Origin: Candidatus Heimdallarchaeota archaeon
GTDB taxonomy: Archaea > Asgardarchaeota > Heimdallarchaeia > Heimdallarchaeales > Heimdallarchaeaceae
DNA: 50,432 bases
Direction of reading: 5' to 3'
Assembly: GCA_019894795.1 (NCBI GenBank)
Contig: JAGXNV010000002.1
Span: 1 to 50,432, forward strand
A program made the position numbers and the translations under genes. Shown one piece after another: positions 46,486-50,432 of this stretch (its first letter is position 1; every line of letters begins with the position of its first letter). The notes under the pieces were generated by a model that had not been told where the DNA came from, did not search any database, and was given only the letters and a program-made list of their open reading frames with translations.

Positions 46486-48039
46486 TTGAAGAATGGCTTA
46501 TTTTCTTTCTCGGAGAAAATGAAAACTGCTTATGAAGAATTACTAGAGATATATGAAGAAATTCAGCTTTTGAATTCAATAAGTGGTGTGCTTTATTGGG
46601 ATTTAAACACCTATATACCACCAGCTGCTGTTAATTATAGGGCTAAACAATTTCAATATCTCAGCACAAAAACACACAAATTGTGGATCGATGAGAAGAT
46701 TTCATCATTAATAGAATCATGTGAAAAAGATGGCTCTCTGGATTCCTTTCAAATAAGAAATGTAGAGCTAATTAAGAGATCTTTTGATAGCAGAACTATA
46801 TTCCCTACGGAATTGGTAGGTAAATTAGCTTCGCAGTCAAACCGAACTTTAGAAATATGGAAGAAAGCCAAAGAAAAGAAAGATTTTCAAGAAGTTCTTC
46901 CTAATATGGAAAAGCTATTCCAGTTAAATGTAGAGGCTGCAGAATTATTAGCCAAGTCTAAAGGAATGAATGATCCTTACAATGCATTAATTGATAGAAA
47001 CGACCCGGGATTCAGCGTCGATTCATTAGGTAAATTATTTGATGAAGTAAAATCCTTTCTTGTACCATTTGTGATAAGATGCCAAGATTCCGACGTGAAG
47101 ATAGATCGTTCTTTTTTGTCTAGACATGTTCCAAGGGCAGCTCAAGTAAAAATGGTTCGGGATCTTGCAGAATTCCTTCAATATGATTCCTCGTCAAATA
47201 AAGCAAACGGAAGGATAGATGAAGTTGAACACCCTCTGACAATTGGGTGTGGATATGGGGATGTGCGTGTGACTGTGAAATATCATGAAGACCATGTTTT
47301 ATCAGCCTTCTTAGCAGGAGCACATGAATGTGGACATGCTATTCATGATTTACAAGGAAAAGCTGAATGGTATAATCAACCTATTTATCGCGTTTCATCA
47401 CCGAGCTTCGGAGAATCACAATCGAGATTATTAGAAAATGTTATCGCTAGTTCTGAAGAATTTTGGACTTTCTATTATCCAAAGTTCCAGAAAGCTACAA
47501 ACGGTGCATTTGATGATATTGATGTGAATAAATTCTATTCTGCATTAAACGCAGTTACTCCAGGTTTTATAAGAATACAAGCAGATGAAGTAACATACAT
47601 CTTGCACATTATTATTCGATTTGAAATTGAACGTGAATGGTTCGCTGGCAATATCACAACGAAAGAACTACCTCAAATATGGAATGAAAAATACAAGAAA
47701 TATTTGGGTGTAGCTGTCCCAGATGATTCATTAGGACTTATGCAAGATTTGCATTGGTATAGTCAATACTATGGATATTTCCACGGATATGGCATTGGAG
47801 ACATTATCTCAGCACAAATTACAAATACAATGAGTAAGAAACTTCCCAACTGGAGTGATGACTTAAAAGAAGGTAATTTCACTCACATAAAACAATGGTT
47901 AGCTGAAAATATCCATGAAAAAGGTGGAATATATGATGGTCTTGAACTAGTTAAACATATAACCAATGAGCCACTTTCAACCAAATATTTCACAAATTAC
48001 ATTGAGAAAAAGTTTTCAAAAATCTATAACTTAAAATAG
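46486..48039 (+). CDS. Carboxypeptidase Taq-like metallocarboxypeptidase (M32)
   Basis: AGAHECGHAIHDLQ (HExxH), HPLTIGCGYGDVRVTVKYHE, ESQSRLLENVIASSEEFW, IRIQADEVTYILHIIIRFEIE. Confidence 0.95.
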   Translation: MKNGLFSFSEKMKTAYEELLEIYEEIQLLNSISGVLYWDLNTYIPPAAVNYRAKQFQYLSTKTHKLWIDEKISSLIESCEKDGSLDSFQIRNVELIKRSFDSRTIFPTELVGKLASQSNRTLEIWKKAKEKKDFQEVLPNMEKLFQLNVEAAELLAKSKGMNDPYNALIDRNDPGFSVDSLGKLFDEVKSFLVPFVIRCQDSDVKIDRSFLSRHVPRAAQVKMVRDLAEFLQYDSSSNKANGRIDEVEHPLTIGCGYGDVRVTVKYHEDHVLSAFLAGAHECGHAIHDLQGKAEWYNQPIYRVSSPSFGESQSRLLENVIASSEEFWTFYYPKFQKATNGAFDDIDVNKFYSALNAVTPGFIRIQADEVTYILHIIIRFEIEREWFAGNITTKELPQIWNEKYKKYLGVAVPDDSLGLMQDLHWYSQYYGYFHGYGIGDIISAQITNTMSKKLPNWSDDLKEGNFTHIKQWLAENIHEKGGIYDGLELVKHITNEPLSTKYFTNYIEKKFSKIYNLK

Positions 48040-48063
48040 AAAAAAATACTCCCTTCCCTTTTA

Positions 48064-49905
48064 TTAATCTTCAATTCGAATTGTAGCCTGTTGTTGTCTT
48101 AATGGACCATCAGCCTTGATGCTGAGATTTATTACAACTGTCTCTCCTGGGTTAATTCGTTTTATATGAGACTTTACACTGAATGATTCAATTTTCACAT
48201 CTACTGTTGGAGGTGTGTGGCTAACATATTCTGCAGAGAATATTGGTTGAATCAGCATAACATTATCTAAAGGCACGTCTCCAGTATTTGTTATTGGTAT
48301 CTCAATATTATAACTATCATCAGTTTGTTTTGTGAAGATTGAAGTTGCTTTGTAAGATCTTTGTTTAAACTGAACTACGATTGATGGGATTTTTCCATCT
48401 GCTTTAGCATCTATAACAAAAGGTTTAGCGGGATGTTCAGCGTAAGCTTTTACTGTAGCTGGAGCAGAATGACTTCCTTCAATTCGAGGTTTATCAGCTA
48501 TACCTTTAGTTTGGATTTTTATTGTCTGACCAGATTCAAGTTTGAAATTTTCTATGGTGTAATGATAAATACGTTCCTTATCAATTCCTTCTGAAATACT
48601 TTCTAAGTATTCCCTTACATCTTCATCTTGAACATCTTCTTCAACATAGTCATCATCTCTCTCAATATCCTCAAATGTTGCCTTTTCTCTATCTTCGATA
48701 ACTGGTTTAGGTTCTTCTTTTGGTCGTTCTAAGAAGACAAGTTCTACTTCTCTTCCCGCTGATTCAGCAGATACTTCTTCAATTTCAAAATAACTTGGAA
48801 TGGTGTCTTCAATTTCAATCTTTCCAACAGTAGCTGAGCCAGTATTGGTGATATCTATTATAGCCCTTATATCTGAAGCTGCATAGGTTGTAACTTCTTC
48901 TGGATCAAATAATTTAGACATTCCTACTTTTACGATGTAAATTTGATCACTTTCTTTTTCATATGTGATTGTTGAATGTTCTGTGATTTTAAAAAGTGCA
49001 GTGTAGTCAAACTTCTTAGTAATTTCAGGAAATGTTATAGATTCAACAGTAATCTGCTCTTTCCAGATAGGTTCATCTAAATTACCTTCTAGCTCAAGCA
49101 TAGGTTCCTTGAAATATTTCTCTTCTCCATTAACTTCTATTTTAACATCCTTGAGCAATATCTCAAACTCACTTGCGTTCCTTAATCCCATACTCAATTT
49201 CCATTGATTTGGTTCTGCTGTTTCAATAACCTCTACACCAAGATCCACATTATCACAATCACCATCAAGAACTGGTTTAAGGGAACTCATCTTTATTTCT
49301 GTTTCACATCTTGCTGTGATTATACCGCTCTTGTATGGTTGTACATTGGTAGGATTAATAGTACATGCTATTGTAACTATCGCAACCCTACCAGCCTCTA
49401 GTTCAGGTATCACCCAATTTACAACTCTTTCACCTTCGACAATTGTAATGTCTCCTGGAAATGGTTCTATTGCCCGTATTTCCCGTGTATCTAAAGGTAA
49501 GTGTTTCTCCACAGCTAAATTCTTGATTTTTGTATCATACTTGTTTGTTACAGTTAGTTGAAAAGAGAGCGTTTGATCCACATTATATATCAGATCTTTA
49601 TTCAAATGGTTAACTTCATTTCCATCAAAACTTGTATCAAAGATCTCTTTAATTTCTATCTGTGGATCATTCTTTGTTGCATATTCAACGATATGTTCCT
49701 TACCTGCTTCAACGTAAGGAATGTTTGTGATTGGAATTTCATCAACATCATCATTGAAATCAGCTTTCAGTTCTATTCCCCATAGTGTTGTAGATTTGCT
49801 CGGGTTGATAACTTTCAAAACACCTTTTGATTCAGTTGAAAAAACCTCTTCCTTAGGTCCAATTTTAATTTCTACATGTTCTTCTAAATGTATTGTAGCT
49901 TTCAT
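48064..49905 (-). CDS. Beta-sandwich repeat protein (DUF11/CARDB-like), no signal peptide
   Basis: Repeated motifs such as SFQLTVTNKYDTKIKNLAVEKHLPLD, ITNTGSATVGKIEIEDTIPSYFEIEEV, IPITNTGDVPLDNVMLIQP. Confidence 0.65.
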   Translation of the reverse strand: MKATIHLEEHVEIKIGPKEEVFSTESKGVLKVINPSKSTTLWGIELKADFNDDVDEIPITNIPYVEAGKEHIVEYATKNDPQIEIKEIFDTSFDGNEVNHLNKDLIYNVDQTLSFQLTVTNKYDTKIKNLAVEKHLPLDTREIRAIEPFPGDITIVEGERVVNWVIPELEAGRVAIVTIACTINPTNVQPYKSGIITARCETEIKMSSLKPVLDGDCDNVDLGVEVIETAEPNQWKLSMGLRNASEFEILLKDVKIEVNGEEKYFKEPMLELEGNLDEPIWKEQITVESITFPEITKKFDYTALFKITEHSTITYEKESDQIYIVKVGMSKLFDPEEVTTYAASDIRAIIDITNTGSATVGKIEIEDTIPSYFEIEEVSAESAGREVELVFLERPKEEPKPVIEDREKATFEDIERDDDYVEEDVQDEDVREYLESISEGIDKERIYHYTIENFKLESGQTIKIQTKGIADKPRIEGSHSAPATVKAYAEHPAKPFVIDAKADGKIPSIVVQFKQRSYKATSIFTKQTDDSYNIEIPITNTGDVPLDNVMLIQPIFSAEYVSHTPPTVDVKIESFSVKSHIKRINPGETVVINLSIKADGPLRQQQATIRIED

Positions 49906-50073
49906 TGTAAAACCCTTTGAGTGTTATAAATTAAGAATCCGCTCATTGCAATTAATACTTACTGTTGTTGCAATAGCTGTAGAGGCTATTAGTATTATTT
50001 AAAACGCTCTTAGATGGTGATTCAACGGTCAACCGACAATGATTTAAGGAGCCAAAGAAATTAAGAAATTAAT

Positions 50074-50432
50074 ATGAATAAAGAAGAGAAGGATTTTCAA
50101 ATAATTGATCAAATCTATTCAATTCTACGAGATGGGACAAGAAGAAAGATTCTTACTCTACTAAGTAACATGAAACTCACTGCAGATGATTTGACAAAGG
50201 AATTAGCCATATCGCGTCCTGCTGTGGAAAAGCACTTGAAGCAGATGTTAGACATAGGATTGATTGAACGAATAGCCGATACATATCCAACATTAAAATA
50301 TCTTTATACTATTCCGGAACCAAGTGTTGAATTAATGTCTAATATACAAGATGCCATAGAGGATTTTGTTACTTCTCTAAGAGCTGATTACATAAGAAGA
50401 TTAGAAAATGAAGAACAGTTATACCTTCTAGG
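50074..50432 (+). CDS. ArsR-like winged-HTH regulator, truncated by window end
   Basis: MNKEEKDFQIIDQIYSILRDGTRRKILTLLSNMKLTADDLTKELAISRPAVEKHLKQMLDIGLIERI. Confidence 0.8.
   Translation, partial: MNKEEKDFQIIDQIYSILRDGTRRKILTLLSNMKLTADDLTKELAISRPAVEKHLKQMLDIGLIERIADTYPTLKYLYTIPEPSVELMSNIQDAIEDFVTSLRADYIRRLENEEQLYLL

Noticed and set aside
1-50432. CRISPR arrays, cas genes, rRNA, integrases or transposases
   Set aside because: None seen: no regularly spaced direct repeats and no recognisable transposase/recombinase or Cas motif in the translated ORFs.

Overview
The window is AT-rich and gene-dense, and it looks archaeal, most likely Asgard. The evidence is eS26, uS19, a tRNA-Arg with a canonical bulge-helix-bulge intron, a Yip1-like protein, a presenilin-like protease and an Arf-like GTPase-fold protein; the exact lineage cannot be fixed from sequence alone. 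Main contents: (i) a Dpp/Opp-type ABC transporter operon whose DppB-like permease carries an N-terminal seven-repeat LVIVD-type propeller; (ii) tRNA-Val(GAC) and intron-containing tRNA-Arg(TCG); (iii) a tightly packed five-gene cassette at 9645-15571: P-loop-less Arf-like protein, MoxR-like AAA+ ATPase, vWA protein, degenerate gluzincin-like protein, HEAT-repeat protein; (iv) uvrB-uvrC; (v) a LolCDE/MacB-type ABC exporter; (vi) an ECF S-component, DUF4430 protein and presenilin/SPP-like protease group; (vii) translation genes (uS19, eS26, TrmY-like, TrmI-like); (viii) a 3beta-HSD-like epimerase with two Fe-S proteins; (ix) cyclic-2,3-DPG synthetase, ThiL, enolase and an M32 carboxypeptidase. 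Two 356-bp near-identical elements (26742-27097 and 36245-36600) have imperfect terminal inverted repeats, sit in CCATGG targets with an apparent CATG duplication, and have a highly structured, almost invariant core. One interrupts a decaying SDR gene. The five-gene MoxR/vWA cassette and the 356-bp element are the best candidates for something undescribed.
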